Assembly: GCF_000812865.1 (NCBI RefSeq)
Contig: NZ_JSYL01000001.1
Location: forward strand, 310,001-374,000
Direction of reading: 5' to 3'
Source of the DNA: Kaistella jeonii
GTDB taxonomy: Bacteria; Bacteroidota; Bacteroidia; Flavobacteriales; Weeksellaceae
DNA length: 64,000 nucleotides
This document shows, one piece after another, positions 45,255 through 54,398 of the stretch. The position numbers were made by a program, and so were the translations under genes. Every line of letters starts with the position of its first letter. Positions within the stretch are counted from its first letter, which is position 1. Under the pieces are notes generated by a model that saw only the letters and a program-made list of their open reading frames with translations, ran no database searches and was not told where the DNA came from.

Positions 45255-47045
45255 ATGGAAAAAAAATATTTTGACCTACATCTTCATCCTTTATTCAAAA
45301 ACTTCCTCAGTCATTATGATGTTGCAATCCCACCTACGACCAGAACGCTGGAAGAATTAACGCAACCTGTGAGAATGTCGAATGCGCTGACAAGTGTCGT
45401 GGATGAATTGTTTATCCATATTCTAAAAAGTCAGAGCAGCATTCAGCAATGTAAAAAAGGTAGTGTGAATTATGCAGTTGCAGCAATCGTAAATCTGGAA
45501 TTTGGTTTTGCGGATAGCCGTGGATTTTTTGGCAATATTCTAAAAAGTAAATTTTCGAATCCCCTTGATAAAATATACTTCGAAAAAGTTCGAAATGGAG
45601 AAGTTTCCTACTACCGATTGATGTTGATGGAGTTGAGTCTTTATAAGAAATTGCGGGATGATAAGGAAAGCAACATCACAATTCTCTCACGAAATAACAC
45701 CAAGATAGCCAGCGAAAACGGACTCAACATTATTTTGAGTTTAGAAGGTTCTCATAACTTTAGTAAATTAATGATTGGAAATCCTCTTAAAATTGATTTT
45801 ATAGAAGACCAGTTCACAGACTCCACAAAAACCAAAAAACTGTCGCAAACTGCCGATAACCTTTGGAAAGAAATGATCGTTGATATAGAAAATGGAGAAG
45901 ATCCTACCGCAAATTACAATCAAAATCCTGCGGCAAATCTGGAAAAATTTTACAAAAGTCTCTCCAGAGAAAAAATGGATCTGCTTTATATTACGTTGAC
46001 TCATCTCACGCATATCAACGAACAGTTTTTGGCGACGCATGCTTTTGGGATGAAAATGTTGAAACACCCCTCTTTTTACCCTTTCGGAAACGGAATTACC
46101 ACTTTGGGATATGAGGTTATTGAGAAATGCTATTCGATGACCAATCACAAAGAGGAGTATCGACCGATTATTTTAGATGTGAAACATTTAGGTTTAAAAT
46201 CGCGGCAGGATTTTTATGCCTTTCGAAAATCTTTAATTGAAAAAGAAAAAAAATACGAAAACATTCCAATCATCGCTTCTCACATCGGAGTTACAGGATA
46301 TACGAATAATGAATGGAAAAATGCTTTGAAAAGAAACAATTGCACCGTTTATAACTACGAAGGAGCTCGCGCCGTTTCTATCGAAATGGATAAAAAAAAT
46401 TGTGGAAAATGGGGCTCTTTTGTCAACAATGATTTTACTTTTAACCCCTGGTCCATCAATTTAATGGATGAAGATATTACCGAAATTTTGAACAGCAACG
46501 GAATTTTAGGAATGAGTCTGGATGTGAGAATTTTAGGATTTCAATCTGAATATGGAATCAGTTTAACGAGTGAAAATGAATTTTTGAGCACTGCCGATTT
46601 TCATACGCACTTCCCACAAATAGCAGTGAAGAACTTACCCATAAATACGATGGAATCAATAATTTCTGAGAATGAAAGCTGGCTGATTCCGACAAAAGAA
46701 GACCGTCATCCATTATCTTTCTATTTCAATATTATTCATATCATTCAAGTTGGATTACTCAAAACCGATATTGAAGAACCCTGGAAACAAATTTGTCTTG
46801 GAAGTGATTTTGATGGTTTGATCGAACCTTTAAAAATTTCTCCAGACATTTCTTCGTTGGAAGAATTGGAAGCAAATATGATCAAATGGCTTCCTGTTGC
46901 AGAAAAAGCTTACGTTAATGAAAATGGTGGAACACGTATTCTTTTTGGAAAATCTACCACAGATCTTAAAAAAATTGTCCGCGGGATCATGTTTGAAAAT
47001 GGTAAAATTTTTATAGAAAAATGGCTGAATAATTTTGGCTGCTAA
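45255..47045 (+). CDS. M19-like membrane-dipeptidase-related metallohydrolase
   Basis: 596 residues, no signal peptide. Metal-binding landmarks of the amidohydrolase/renal dipeptidase group: His9-x-His11 in DLHLHP, Glu in SLEGSHNF (near 175), 'LTHLTHINEQ' with His, 'LDVKHLG', 'IIASHIGVTG' and 'LGSDFDG' near 515. Standard M19 enzymes have about 350-400 residues, so about 200 extra residues are inserted, mainly in the first third and around 200-240. It begins 2 bp after the double-protease stop codon, indicating coupled translation. Reaction may be hydrolysis of a dipeptide or another amide; not determined. Confidence 0.7.
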   Translation: MEKKYFDLHLHPLFKNFLSHYDVAIPPTTRTLEELTQPVRMSNALTSVVDELFIHILKSQSSIQQCKKGSVNYAVAAIVNLEFGFADSRGFFGNILKSKFSNPLDKIYFEKVRNGEVSYYRLMLMELSLYKKLRDDKESNITILSRNNTKIASENGLNIILSLEGSHNFSKLMIGNPLKIDFIEDQFTDSTKTKKLSQTADNLWKEMIVDIENGEDPTANYNQNPAANLEKFYKSLSREKMDLLYITLTHLTHINEQFLATHAFGMKMLKHPSFYPFGNGITTLGYEVIEKCYSMTNHKEEYRPIILDVKHLGLKSRQDFYAFRKSLIEKEKKYENIPIIASHIGVTGYTNNEWKNALKRNNCTVYNYEGARAVSIEMDKKNCGKWGSFVNNDFTFNPWSINLMDEDITEILNSNGILGMSLDVRILGFQSEYGISLTSENEFLSTADFHTHFPQIAVKNLPINTMESIISENESWLIPTKEDRHPLSFYFNIIHIIQVGLLKTDIEEPWKQICLGSDFDGLIEPLKISPDISSLEELEANMIKWLPVAEKAYVNENGGTRILFGKSTTDLKKIVRGIMFENGKIFIEKWLNNFGC

Positions 47046-47232
47046 TTATATCCTCATTTCAATATCAATTTCATATTTTTTAAAGTAAAATGTATGTTGT
47101 TTCGCTATTAATCGGAATATTGTATTATTATAATTGTTATGTTTAACAAAAAAAGTTCAACTTTACCCTTAAGAATTGTAATGCTTTAATTCCAAATTAA
47201 CTGGCTTCAAGGTTAATACATAACCAAAACTA

Positions 47233-47670
47233 ATGAAAAAATTAATATTTAAATTTTACATCCTTAATTTATTGTTAAGTTTGGCGTTATATATTGGGTT
47301 CAGAATAATTCTTATCAATACAGAAACAGAAGCGAGCAACACCTTTGAATTTATTTTATATATTATAAAAACTTTTTTAGACCTCTATATCATTGGTCTA
47401 TTTTCAGTGGTGATGATTGTTTGTTCAACCACTTATTTTCTCAACCTGAACGACCGAATTAGAAATAATACATTATTTTCATTTCTTACATTTCTCGGAA
47501 TTCCAATTGCAATAGTTTTGTTTTATATAATACAATTTACGAAGGATTTTCAAACGGAGGGTTTTAAAGGTTTACTGTTGCTGGATAACTATTTTGTAGT
47601 GTCATTTATTTACATTTTCCTGGCCACCATCTTATTTTTAGTGTTTAGGAGAAAAGTAGGGAAAATATAG
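47233..47670 (+). CDS. Four-helix membrane protein, unknown
   Basis: 145 residues with hydrophobic helices at about 7-25, 45-68, 82-103 and 122-138 and short loops. No known family recognised. It lies 187 bp after the metallohydrolase in the same direction and meets the dGTPase gene tail to tail with only 3 bp between, leaving no room for a terminator. It could be a membrane partner of the protease pair, but the gap makes this uncertain. Confidence 0.6.
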   Translation: MKKLIFKFYILNLLLSLALYIGFRIILINTETEASNTFEFILYIIKTFLDLYIIGLFSVVMIVCSTTYFLNLNDRIRNNTLFSFLTFLGIPIAIVLFYIIQFTKDFQTEGFKGLLLLDNYFVVSFIYIFLATILFLVFRRKVGKI

Positions 47671-47673
47671 TTT

Positions 47674-49029
47674 CTACATCGTCATTCCGATATCGATCCC
47701 TTTTATTTTGCGGTAAAGATCTGTAGCAAAATTATCGGTCATGCCGGAAACAAAATCAATTACTCCCAAAACTTTTTGATAGTCAGTACCATTTTCATAA
47801 ATAAACTGTTGCGGTAATAATTTTAAAGCCATCTTATCGTACGATTTTCTTTCTGAATTTTCCTTTAAAATGGGCGGAATAAAATGATCGAGTAACTCAT
47901 TCATCACATTATAACCCGCGTTTTCTATTTCAATTACATTTTTATGATTGTAAATTTTATCGATAGAAAAACTTTCAATTTCCTGCAGAGATCTATTTTC
48001 AGATTTATAAATATCGAGCAAGGCCTTGTCTAAATTTCCTTCTAAAATTTTAGAAAAATTAGTCTTATAAATTTCCAGCGATTTGTTAATTAAAGCATTA
48101 ATGACTTTCGCTCTTAAATAAGAAATCCTTTCATTAGCATTTGTCAGGATGGAAAGCTTCTCTTCTACCCTTTTAATATTTGAATTTTCTGATCTGATGA
48201 GTTCAATAAAAAGATTTTCACAATCAGAAGTCGAGACAATTCCTAATCGGTGCGCATCTTCCATATCGATGATATTGTAGCAAATATCATCTGCAGCTTC
48301 TACAAGCCAAACAAAAGGATGTCTTTTAAAAATAGTTGGTTCTACACTCTCCTGCGCCAAATTCACCGATTTTGCAATATCAAGAAAAGTATCCTTTTCA
48401 TTTTGAAAAAAACCGGATTTCTTACGATGAATGATTCCTTTCTTTTTGGCAATCGCTTCACACGGATATTTTGCAATACTCGCCAAAGTCGTATAAGTCA
48501 GCTGAGTTCCACCTTCATCTTTGCCATTTTGTTGATGCGTTAGAACCCTTATTGCATTTGCATTTCCTTCAAAATTCACTAAATCAGCCCACTCTTTTTC
48601 TGTAAATTTTTGCTTTAAATCTATCTCATTTTTCTCAAAATAACTTGCGATTGCATCTTCACCTGAATGTCCGAAAGCGGGATTACCAACATCGTGACAA
48701 AGACACGCCGCGGCAATTACATTTTGAAGATTATGCTGATAGAAATTTTTTGAATTCTCATCCAGTTCATTTTCGAAATTGTCGACAATAAACTCACCGA
48801 TAACACTTCCTAAGCTGCGACCAACTGATGAAACCTCGAGGGAATGCGTCAATCTGTTATGCACAAAAACACTTCCGGGAAGCGGAAAAACCTGCGTTTT
48901 ATTTTGCAGTCTTCGAAATGCTGCCGAAAATATAATCCGGTCAAAATCTCTTTGGAAATCTGTCCTTGAAGCGGAAGTTGCAAGATTTTTTCCTGTGCGT
49001 TGATGCGTATAAAGTCTGTTTAAAATCAT
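47674..49029 (-). CDS. dgt: Deoxyguanosinetriphosphate triphosphohydrolase (dGTPase)
   Basis: 451 residues from the ATG at 49029 (MILNRLYTHQRTGK). HD-superfamily metal site: His62 in HNRLTHSLEV, the CHDVGNPAFGHSGE pair, and a later 'VEAADDICYNIIDMEDA' Asp. Cleaves dGTP to deoxyguanosine and triphosphate, shaping dNTP pools; some relatives act in phage defence. The open frame extends 26 codons upstream, but a TATTTTTG promoter box at 49047-49040 lies in that stretch, so the shorter form is chosen. Divergent from the lipoprotein gene with about 50 bp between starts. Confidence 0.93.
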   Translation of the reverse strand: MILNRLYTHQRTGKNLATSASRTDFQRDFDRIIFSAAFRRLQNKTQVFPLPGSVFVHNRLTHSLEVSSVGRSLGSVIGEFIVDNFENELDENSKNFYQHNLQNVIAAACLCHDVGNPAFGHSGEDAIASYFEKNEIDLKQKFTEKEWADLVNFEGNANAIRVLTHQQNGKDEGGTQLTYTTLASIAKYPCEAIAKKKGIIHRKKSGFFQNEKDTFLDIAKSVNLAQESVEPTIFKRHPFVWLVEAADDICYNIIDMEDAHRLGIVSTSDCENLFIELIRSENSNIKRVEEKLSILTNANERISYLRAKVINALINKSLEIYKTNFSKILEGNLDKALLDIYKSENRSLQEIESFSIDKIYNHKNVIEIENAGYNVMNELLDHFIPPILKENSERKSYDKMALKLLPQQFIYENGTDYQKVLGVIDFVSGMTDNFATDLYRKIKGIDIGMTM

Positions 49030-49039
49030 AATAGAAAGC

Positions 49040-49047
49040 CAAAAATA
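49040..49047 (-). promoter_or_regulatory. -7 box of the dGTPase gene
   Basis: TATTTTTG on the minus strand, 11 bases before the ATG at 49029; fixes the dgt start. Confidence 0.6.
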
Positions 49048-49079
49048 AGCCTTAAATTTAAAGAATAAAAATTTTTGAT

Positions 49080-50177
49080 ATGAAAGTTTACCTACTGTTG
49101 TTGCCAATTCTTTTGTTCTCCTGTAATAAGAGTGAAACCGATAAACACAAAAAATATGAAAATACTGAAAATCAATGTTTTATACTAAGCAATGGTATCA
49201 ATTATGACGAAGCTTCGAAGCCAGTTTCGATTCCGACTCATGAAGAAATTCTAAAAAATCTTCCTAAACATATTCAGATCAAGTCATTACCAGATTTCAA
49301 AAAATTCAGTTATGATAAGAAAGAAACTGCAGAAATGAAAGGAAAAGAAAAAGAATATTTTGAATCCAATGAATACAAAAATCAATTCAAAGACTGGATC
49401 GCTGCATTACCTGAATTCAATTACGTTTCTGTAAATGATAATTTCGCGTTGGCAAAAAATAAATACGGACTTTGGCTGGTTGAAAAAATAAATGATCAAT
49501 ACAAACCATATTTTTTAGGCCTAACTCAAAATTGTTATCTGCAGGATTTTTATGGAAAGAGTCAAAAATTTATTCAGAATAATCAGTTTGTGATGAATGG
49601 AACTTTGGTAGATGTGCAGCGCTTATCAAGAATTCCGATGTTGCCGAAATATGAAGTGATTAAAGATGGTATTTCATTTACAATCAATCTAGATGATGTA
49701 AGAAAAGACAATGATAAAGATGGTTTCAATGATTTATTTGAAAATTTCATTGGTCTTAATCCAAATTCTGCAGATTCGGATGGAGACGGAATTCCTGATT
49801 TTGAAGATCATAACCCAAAATATAAATCTGAAAATTCAAAATTCACTTCGATGTACGAATTGGTGGTGGATCAACCAGTAAAAAACGAGCAATATTCTTT
49901 TACCGAAGTTTTGACGAACTGTGAATATTTCCAGAAAATAAATCCTAAAAATCTGAAAGTTTTAATGTACAATACTTCAGAAAAAGCACCGATCAAAGAA
50001 GATGTTTTAGATCTATTCTTCCCCGGAAAATACAGTAAAATGAAAACGTATGAAAATTACCCGGAAGTCTATTTTACCGATTTCTCTGATGCAACCGGCG
50101 ACGGAACCATTTCCGCAGAATTCATCAAGGGTAAATGGAAATTGGGTAGAAAATATACAGTTACTTTTGGGATGTAA
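49080..50177 (+). CDS. Lipoprotein with calcium-binding DxDxDG repeats
   Basis: 365 residues. Lipoprotein signal MKVYLLLLPILLFSC with lipobox Cys15, followed by a charged linker. Residues about 210-250 hold thrombospondin-type-3-like loops (DNDKDGFNDLFE, DSDGDGIPDFEDHNP) that bind Ca2+. The rest is not recognised. Exposed on the periplasmic or outer face of the outer membrane by family habit. Single gene, divergent from dgt. Confidence 0.78.
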   Translation: MKVYLLLLPILLFSCNKSETDKHKKYENTENQCFILSNGINYDEASKPVSIPTHEEILKNLPKHIQIKSLPDFKKFSYDKKETAEMKGKEKEYFESNEYKNQFKDWIAALPEFNYVSVNDNFALAKNKYGLWLVEKINDQYKPYFLGLTQNCYLQDFYGKSQKFIQNNQFVMNGTLVDVQRLSRIPMLPKYEVIKDGISFTINLDDVRKDNDKDGFNDLFENFIGLNPNSADSDGDGIPDFEDHNPKYKSENSKFTSMYELVVDQPVKNEQYSFTEVLTNCEYFQKINPKNLKVLMYNTSEKAPIKEDVLDLFFPGKYSKMKTYENYPEVYFTDFSDATGDGTISAEFIKGKWKLGRKYTVTFGM

Positions 50178-50252
50178 ATGTTTGATGAATGATGCTTGAC
50201 GCTTGATGTTTGATGTTTGATGTTTGATGCTTGAAGCTTAGTGCTTGAAATA
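50178..50252. repeat. Degenerate heptamer tandem repeat
   Basis: About ten imperfect copies of TTGATG(T/C) (for example TGATGTTTGATGTTTGATG, then TGCTTGAAGCTTAGTGCTTG) follow the lipoprotein stop. Shorter GATGATGT units lie after acs at about 19974. Confidence 0.75.
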
Positions 50253-50299
50253 TGATTAAAATTAAATTTTTAGAGATCACCTGTTTTAAAGGCGAAAAT

Positions 50300-50383
50300 C
50301 TGCAGCCCGACTTGAACGGAGCTCTTTTTTATGGAACGAAGTGAAGTAAAAAAAGCGGGAGTGGAAGGCGGAAATGTCTGCCC
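50300..50383. repeat. Interspersed intergenic repeat, copy B
   Basis: TGCAGCCCGACTTGAACGGA then CTC-T6, GGAACGAAGTGAAGT, A7, GCGGGAGTGGAAGGCGG and TGTCTGCCC. Same order of blocks as copy A at 17963 (AGCCC-GA, AACGGA, T6/A-run, GTGGAA-GGC). Non-coding. Confidence 0.55.
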
Positions 50384-50413
50384 AAATAAACAATACAATC
50401 AAACTCTGATTCG

Positions 50414-50455
50414 AAAAAAAATTCCTGAATATCATATTCAGGAATTTTATTTTTA
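50414..50455. terminator. Bidirectional terminator downstream of gcvP
   Basis: Perfect 12-bp arms ATTCCTGAATAT/ATATTCAGGAAT (50421-50432 with 50434-50445), A7 on the left (U tract for gcvP on the minus strand), T-rich right flank. Confidence 0.9.
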
Positions 50456-50466
50456 TGAAAGATCTA

Positions 50467-53328
50467 CTACTCCATATAACTTTCGATCGGAGCGCAAGTA
50501 CAAATTAAATTTCTGTCTCCATACGCTTCGTCAACTCTGGAAACAGTGGCGAAAAATTTATGATCTCGCACCCAATCTAATGGATATGCAGCTTTTTCAC
50601 GGCTGTAAGGTTTGTCCCAAGAGTCAGAAATTACGATCTGCTCTGTGTGAGGGGCATTTTTCAAGACATTATTTTTCTCGTCAGCTTCACCATTTGCAAT
50701 TTCATCGATTTCTTTTTTAATAGAGATCAACGCTTCTGCAAAACGGTCTAGTTCGCGTTTGCTTTCAGATTCTGTCGGTTCAATCATCAAAGTTCCGGCA
50801 ACGGGGAAACTCACTGTTGGAGCATGGAAACCATAATCCATCAATCGTTTTGCAACGTCGGCAACTTCAATTCCTATCGCTTTAAACTGTCGGAAATCTA
50901 CTATGCACTCATGCGCTACTCTATTATTTTTGTTGGCGTACAATATTGGGAAATGCTCGCCTAAAACAACTTTCAAATAATTTGCATTTAAAATCGCATG
51001 TGCAGTTGCTTTCATCAAACCATCTGTTCCAAGCATTTTGATGTAGGCGTAAGAAATATTCAGAACTAAACTTGAACCAAAAGGCGCTCCTGAGATCGCA
51101 TCAATAGATTCTTTTGTTCCTATTTTAATGTTTGGATTGCTCGGTAAAAACTTCACCAAATGCTCCGCAACGCAGATCGGACCAACTCCGGGACCACCTC
51201 CACCGTGAGGAATGGCAAAAGTTTTATGTAAATTAAGGTGACAAACATCGGCTCCAACATTTCCCGGACTTGTGTAACCAACCTGAGCATTCATATTCGC
51301 GCCATCCAGGTAAACCTGACCGCCGTGCTCGTGAATTAATTGGGTGATTTCCTTGATGTTTTCATCAAACAAACCATAAGTAGAAGGATATGTGATCATG
51401 GCAGCGGAAAGATTTGCGCTGTGCAATTCAGCTTTTGCTTTTAGATCTTCGAAATCGATCTCTCCATTTTCAAGATTTTTTACAACAACTACTTTCATTC
51501 CTGCCATTACTGCAGAAGCAGGATTTGTTCCGTGTGCTGACTGCGGAATTAAAGCAATATTTCGATGACCTTCGCCACGTGATTTGTGATATTCGCGGAT
51601 CACCATTAAACCTGCATATTCTCCTTGAGCTCCTGAATTTGGTTGTAAAGATGTTCCGGCAAAACCTGTAATCTCTGCTAAGTCTTTTTCTAATTCTTTA
51701 ATTAAAATTTGGTAACCTCCTGCTTGTTCAGTTGGAACAAATGGATGAACATTTCCCCACTCTGACCAGGAAAGTGGCAACATTTGAGTCGCTGCATTTA
51801 ATTTCATGGTGCAAGAACCGAGGGAAATCATAGAATGCGTTAATGATAAATCTTTTCTCTCCAAACGCTTGATGTATCTCATCAATTCGGTTTCGGTATG
51901 GTAACGGTTGAAAACTTCGTCCTGTAAAATAGGATCAGTTCGCAAGGAATCTGCTGGGATTTGAACTTCTTCTTTAATGAGTAATTTAAAACTTTGCTTG
52001 TCTTTGAACTGGGCAAAAGCATCAAATAAACACTGTAATTTTTCTAAAGTAGAAGCTTCATTCACTGAAATACTTACGATCCCTTCAGAGAAATAATTAA
52101 GATTAAATCTTCTGTCACGCATCAAACGCATCAAAGAATTTTTCTCATCTTCGTGAATACGGAATTTTACGGTATCGAAAATGGCTTCTTCTACAATATC
52201 ATAACCCAACATTTTTAAACCGTCATGCAACGCATTTGCTTTGAAATGAATTTGATCCGCGATAAAGTTTAAACCACTTGGTCCGTGATAAACAGCGTAC
52301 ATTCCCGCCATCACTGCCAAAAGAACTTGTGCTGTACAAATATTTGAAGTTGCTTTTTCTCTTTTGATATGTTGCTCACGAGTTTGCAGAGCCATTCTCA
52401 GAGCGCGTTTTCCGTAAGCATCCTGGGAAACCCCAATTATTCTTCCCGGAATATCTCTTTTGTAGACATCTTTACAAGCAAAAAATGCTGCGTGAGGACC
52501 ACCATAACCCATCGGAATTCCGAATCGTTGTGTTGTTCCCACTGCGCAATCTGCTCCCATATCTGCGGGCGATTTTAATTTCACCAACGCCAACGGATCA
52601 CAGGCAACCACAACCTGTAGCTCGTGTTCTTTGTAATATCTAATATTTTCTGTGTAATCTACAATGATCCCATTTTTGCCGGGATATTGCAATAAAACAC
52701 CGAAATAAGAATTGTTAAACTGATGGTTTTTATAATTTCCTACAATAATATCGATTCCCAAACCTTCTGCTTTGGTTTTCAATACTGCGATCGTTTGTGG
52801 CAAAACCAGATCAGATACGAAGAATTTTATAGAACCTTCTTTTTTCTGTTCTTTTGTTCTGCTTTCAAAAAACATATGCATTGCTTCTGCAGCTGCAGTC
52901 GACTCATCTAAAAGAGAAGCATTTGCTAGTTTAAAACCAGTTAAATCGCAAACTACAGTCTGAAAATTTAATAAGGCTTCTAATCTTCCCTGTGCTATTT
53001 CAGCTTGATACGGTGTATAAGCGGTGTACCAGGATGGATTTTCTAAAATATTTCTTTGAATTGCGCTTGGCAAAAGAGTGCTGTGATAACCGAAACCAAT
53101 ATAATTATCAAATTCGATATTTTTTGAAGCTAACTCTTTAGAATGCATCAACATTTCCTGCTCTGAAAGTGGTGCCGAAATTTCAAGGTCTTTCTCCAAA
53201 CGAATAGCCCTCGGAATTGCCTGATCAATTAATTCGTCAATACTCGAAACGCCGATTCTCTCTAACATTGCCTCTTTATCGGCTTCGTTCATAGAAATGT
53301 GACGGTTTACAAATTGTGTGGTGTTCAT
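50467..53328 (-). CDS. gcvP: Glycine dehydrogenase (decarboxylating), P protein
   Basis: 953 residues, full length, homodimer-type fused P protein. It decarboxylates glycine and passes the aminomethyl group to the lipoyl H protein. PLP-binding Lys702 in LNLHKTFAIPHGGGGPG; N-terminal half ('GFGYHSTLLPSAIQRNIL', 'TPYQAEIAQGRLEALLNFQ') and the Gly-rich 'SSGAQGEYAG'-like 'PNSGAQGEYAGL' are present. gcvT and gcvH are not adjacent, which is common in this group. No riboswitch-like structure in the short 5' region. Confidence 0.98.
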   Translation of the reverse strand: MNTTQFVNRHISMNEADKEAMLERIGVSSIDELIDQAIPRAIRLEKDLEISAPLSEQEMLMHSKELASKNIEFDNYIGFGYHSTLLPSAIQRNILENPSWYTAYTPYQAEIAQGRLEALLNFQTVVCDLTGFKLANASLLDESTAAAEAMHMFFESRTKEQKKEGSIKFFVSDLVLPQTIAVLKTKAEGLGIDIIVGNYKNHQFNNSYFGVLLQYPGKNGIIVDYTENIRYYKEHELQVVVACDPLALVKLKSPADMGADCAVGTTQRFGIPMGYGGPHAAFFACKDVYKRDIPGRIIGVSQDAYGKRALRMALQTREQHIKREKATSNICTAQVLLAVMAGMYAVYHGPSGLNFIADQIHFKANALHDGLKMLGYDIVEEAIFDTVKFRIHEDEKNSLMRLMRDRRFNLNYFSEGIVSISVNEASTLEKLQCLFDAFAQFKDKQSFKLLIKEEVQIPADSLRTDPILQDEVFNRYHTETELMRYIKRLERKDLSLTHSMISLGSCTMKLNAATQMLPLSWSEWGNVHPFVPTEQAGGYQILIKELEKDLAEITGFAGTSLQPNSGAQGEYAGLMVIREYHKSRGEGHRNIALIPQSAHGTNPASAVMAGMKVVVVKNLENGEIDFEDLKAKAELHSANLSAAMITYPSTYGLFDENIKEITQLIHEHGGQVYLDGANMNAQVGYTSPGNVGADVCHLNLHKTFAIPHGGGGPGVGPICVAEHLVKFLPSNPNIKIGTKESIDAISGAPFGSSLVLNISYAYIKMLGTDGLMKATAHAILNANYLKVVLGEHFPILYANKNNRVAHECIVDFRQFKAIGIEVADVAKRLMDYGFHAPTVSFPVAGTLMIEPTESESKRELDRFAEALISIKKEIDEIANGEADEKNNVLKNAPHTEQIVISDSWDKPYSREKAAYPLDWVRDHKFFATVSRVDEAYGDRNLICTCAPIESYME

Positions 53329-53434
53329 ATTTTTACGGTAGATTTTATTTCAAAATAAAGGTTCGTAAAAATACAAATTTTTGGTGAAAAGTACAATTGA
53401 TAAATCTCATCAAATTAAAATATTATTTATGTTA

Positions 53435-53467
53435 TTTGGAGTTATTCTAAATAAAATTTTATATTTG
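53435..53467 (+). promoter_or_regulatory. Promoter of the small Cys/Lys-rich protein
   Basis: TTTG (53435-53438), 21-base spacer, TATATTTG (53460-53467). Transcription would begin at about 53472, the A of the ATG: a leaderless mRNA. Confidence 0.7.
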
Positions 53468-53471
53468 CGAT

Positions 53472-53624
53472 ATGAATGTATCAATCGTTCCATTTAAAAT
53501 TGCTCCATTGAGCCCATTCTCTTCTAAACAGGAAGACATGTTCTGCGCTAAAAAAAATTGCTGCAAAAAATTTAAGAAAGGAAAACGTTGTAAAAAATGT
53601 CCCGGAAGATTAAAACTGGCGTAA
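53472..53624 (+). CDS. Small Cys/Lys-rich protein (50 residues), likely leaderless
   Basis: Too short for routine calling. The frame gives MNVSIVPFKIAPLSPFSSKQ, then EDMFCAKKNCCKKFKKGKRC and KKCPGRLKLA. Five Cys (25, 30, 31, 40, 43) in a Lys/Arg-rich C-terminal half suggest a metal- or nucleic-acid-binding mini-protein. A consensus promoter ends five bases before the ATG, a strong argument that it is expressed. It lies between the gcvP start and the end of the DnaJ gene. I recall similar tails in other Flavobacteriia but cannot check. Confidence 0.65.
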   Translation: MNVSIVPFKIAPLSPFSSKQEDMFCAKKNCCKKFKKGKRCKKCPGRLKLA

Positions 53625-53639
53625 AATAACAATTTCGAT

Positions 53640-54290
53640 CTAGTTAGAAAATGTTTTGATCAAAAGCAAAATCGCAACGAGCAAAAGAATCGCAGCGAAA
53701 ACAAACCGTAAAAATTTTGACTGACCGCCAGGATTGGTTCTTGATGGTTTCTGCGGTTTAAACATTTCCTCCACGTCATTTCTGAATTTCTCTTTATCAT
53801 TTTCAAAAAGTTCAGTAATCGTAATTCCCCGAACAATTGTTTTGTTGAGCAGTGAATTGGTTGCGTGAAGTAAGATGTTGAATTTACCGTCTTTAAATTC
53901 ATTGATCTTAAAAACTCTTTCCCCATAACCTTTCTCCAGACCAAAAGGCAGAATTTTCACAATATCCGCATTTTGAGTTTGCCAGGTGATGATCACTTCT
54001 TCCCCTTTTTTAACTCTGATTCTGTTCGCTGTAAAAGTTTTGATGAAAGGTGGCATCGTCGGCCGGTAACTTCTCTGTTGATGTCCTAAATTTTCGTCGT
54101 AAATCCGGCGTTTTTCAGGATCTCCCAAAATATCATACGCTTCACGGATTTCCCGAAAACGATTTTCAAAGAAATCATCATTGGGATTTTTATCGGGATG
54201 GTATTTTAAAGATAATTTTCTGAAGGCTTTCTTAATATCTTCTTCCGAAGCATTTTCTAAAATCCCGAGAAAATAATAGTAGTTTTTCAT
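53640..54290 (-). CDS. Membrane-anchored DnaJ-domain protein
   Basis: 216 residues from ATG 54290. J domain (1-65) with HPD in LKYHPDKNP, no Gly/Phe or zinc region. Middle beta-rich part (70-150) of unknown type and a C-terminal membrane helix (about 193-213, FLRFVFAAILLLVAILLLI). It should stimulate DnaK at the membrane. The open frame reaches 34 codons upstream, but that part runs through a promoter box (TACTTTTG, 54314-54307) and the terminator of the next gene, so the shorter start is used. Confidence 0.88.
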   Translation of the reverse strand: MKNYYYFLGILENASEEDIKKAFRKLSLKYHPDKNPNDDFFENRFREIREAYDILGDPEKRRIYDENLGHQQRSYRPTMPPFIKTFTANRIRVKKGEEVIITWQTQNADIVKILPFGLEKGYGERVFKINEFKDGKFNILLHATNSLLNKTIVRGITITELFENDKEKFRNDVEEMFKPQKPSRTNPGGQSKFLRFVFAAILLLVAILLLIKTFSN

Positions 54291-54306
54291 TGACGAATGC
54301 GATACA

Positions 54307-54335
54307 CAAAAGTAAGGATTTAAAATTTTCCGCAA
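54307..54335 (-). promoter_or_regulatory. Promoter of the DnaJ-domain gene
   Basis: -33 TTG (54335-54333), 18-base spacer, -7 TACTTTTG (54314-54307); the start codon is 17 bases downstream. Confidence 0.55.
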
Positions 54336-54340
54336 AAAAA

Positions 54341-54369
54341 AAAACGGAAAGAATAAATTCCCCCGTTTT
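54341..54369 (-). terminator. Terminator after the 88-residue gene
   Basis: AAAACGG/CCGTTTT stem (54341-54347 with 54363-54369) with a long loop that can pair further (AGAAT/TTC), followed on the minus strand by a run of T. Confidence 0.7.
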
Positions 54370-54398
54370 ATAAATAAATGATCGAGTCGCAAATTTTC

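Noticed and set aside
47082-47106. Fourth ECF-like site: AAAGTAAAA-N12-CGCT on the plus strand upstream of the membrane protein at 47233
   Set aside because: The -10 is CGCT rather than CGTC and the site is about 130 bp from the gene; kept out of the promoter set.
49030-49107. N-terminal extension of dGTPase
   Set aside because: A TATTTTTG promoter box lies within it and family proteins start near MILNRLY.
50331-50720. 129-residue plus-strand frame across the repeat and the end of gcvP
   Set aside because: Made of the repeat element, the terminator and the gcvP antisense strand.
53329-53400. Glycine riboswitch before gcvP
   Set aside because: Only about 70 AT-rich bases with no conserved fold visible.
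54291-54392. N-terminal extension of the DnaJ-domain protein
   Set aside because: It would translate through a promoter box and the terminator of the preceding gene; the J domain begins at ATG 54290.
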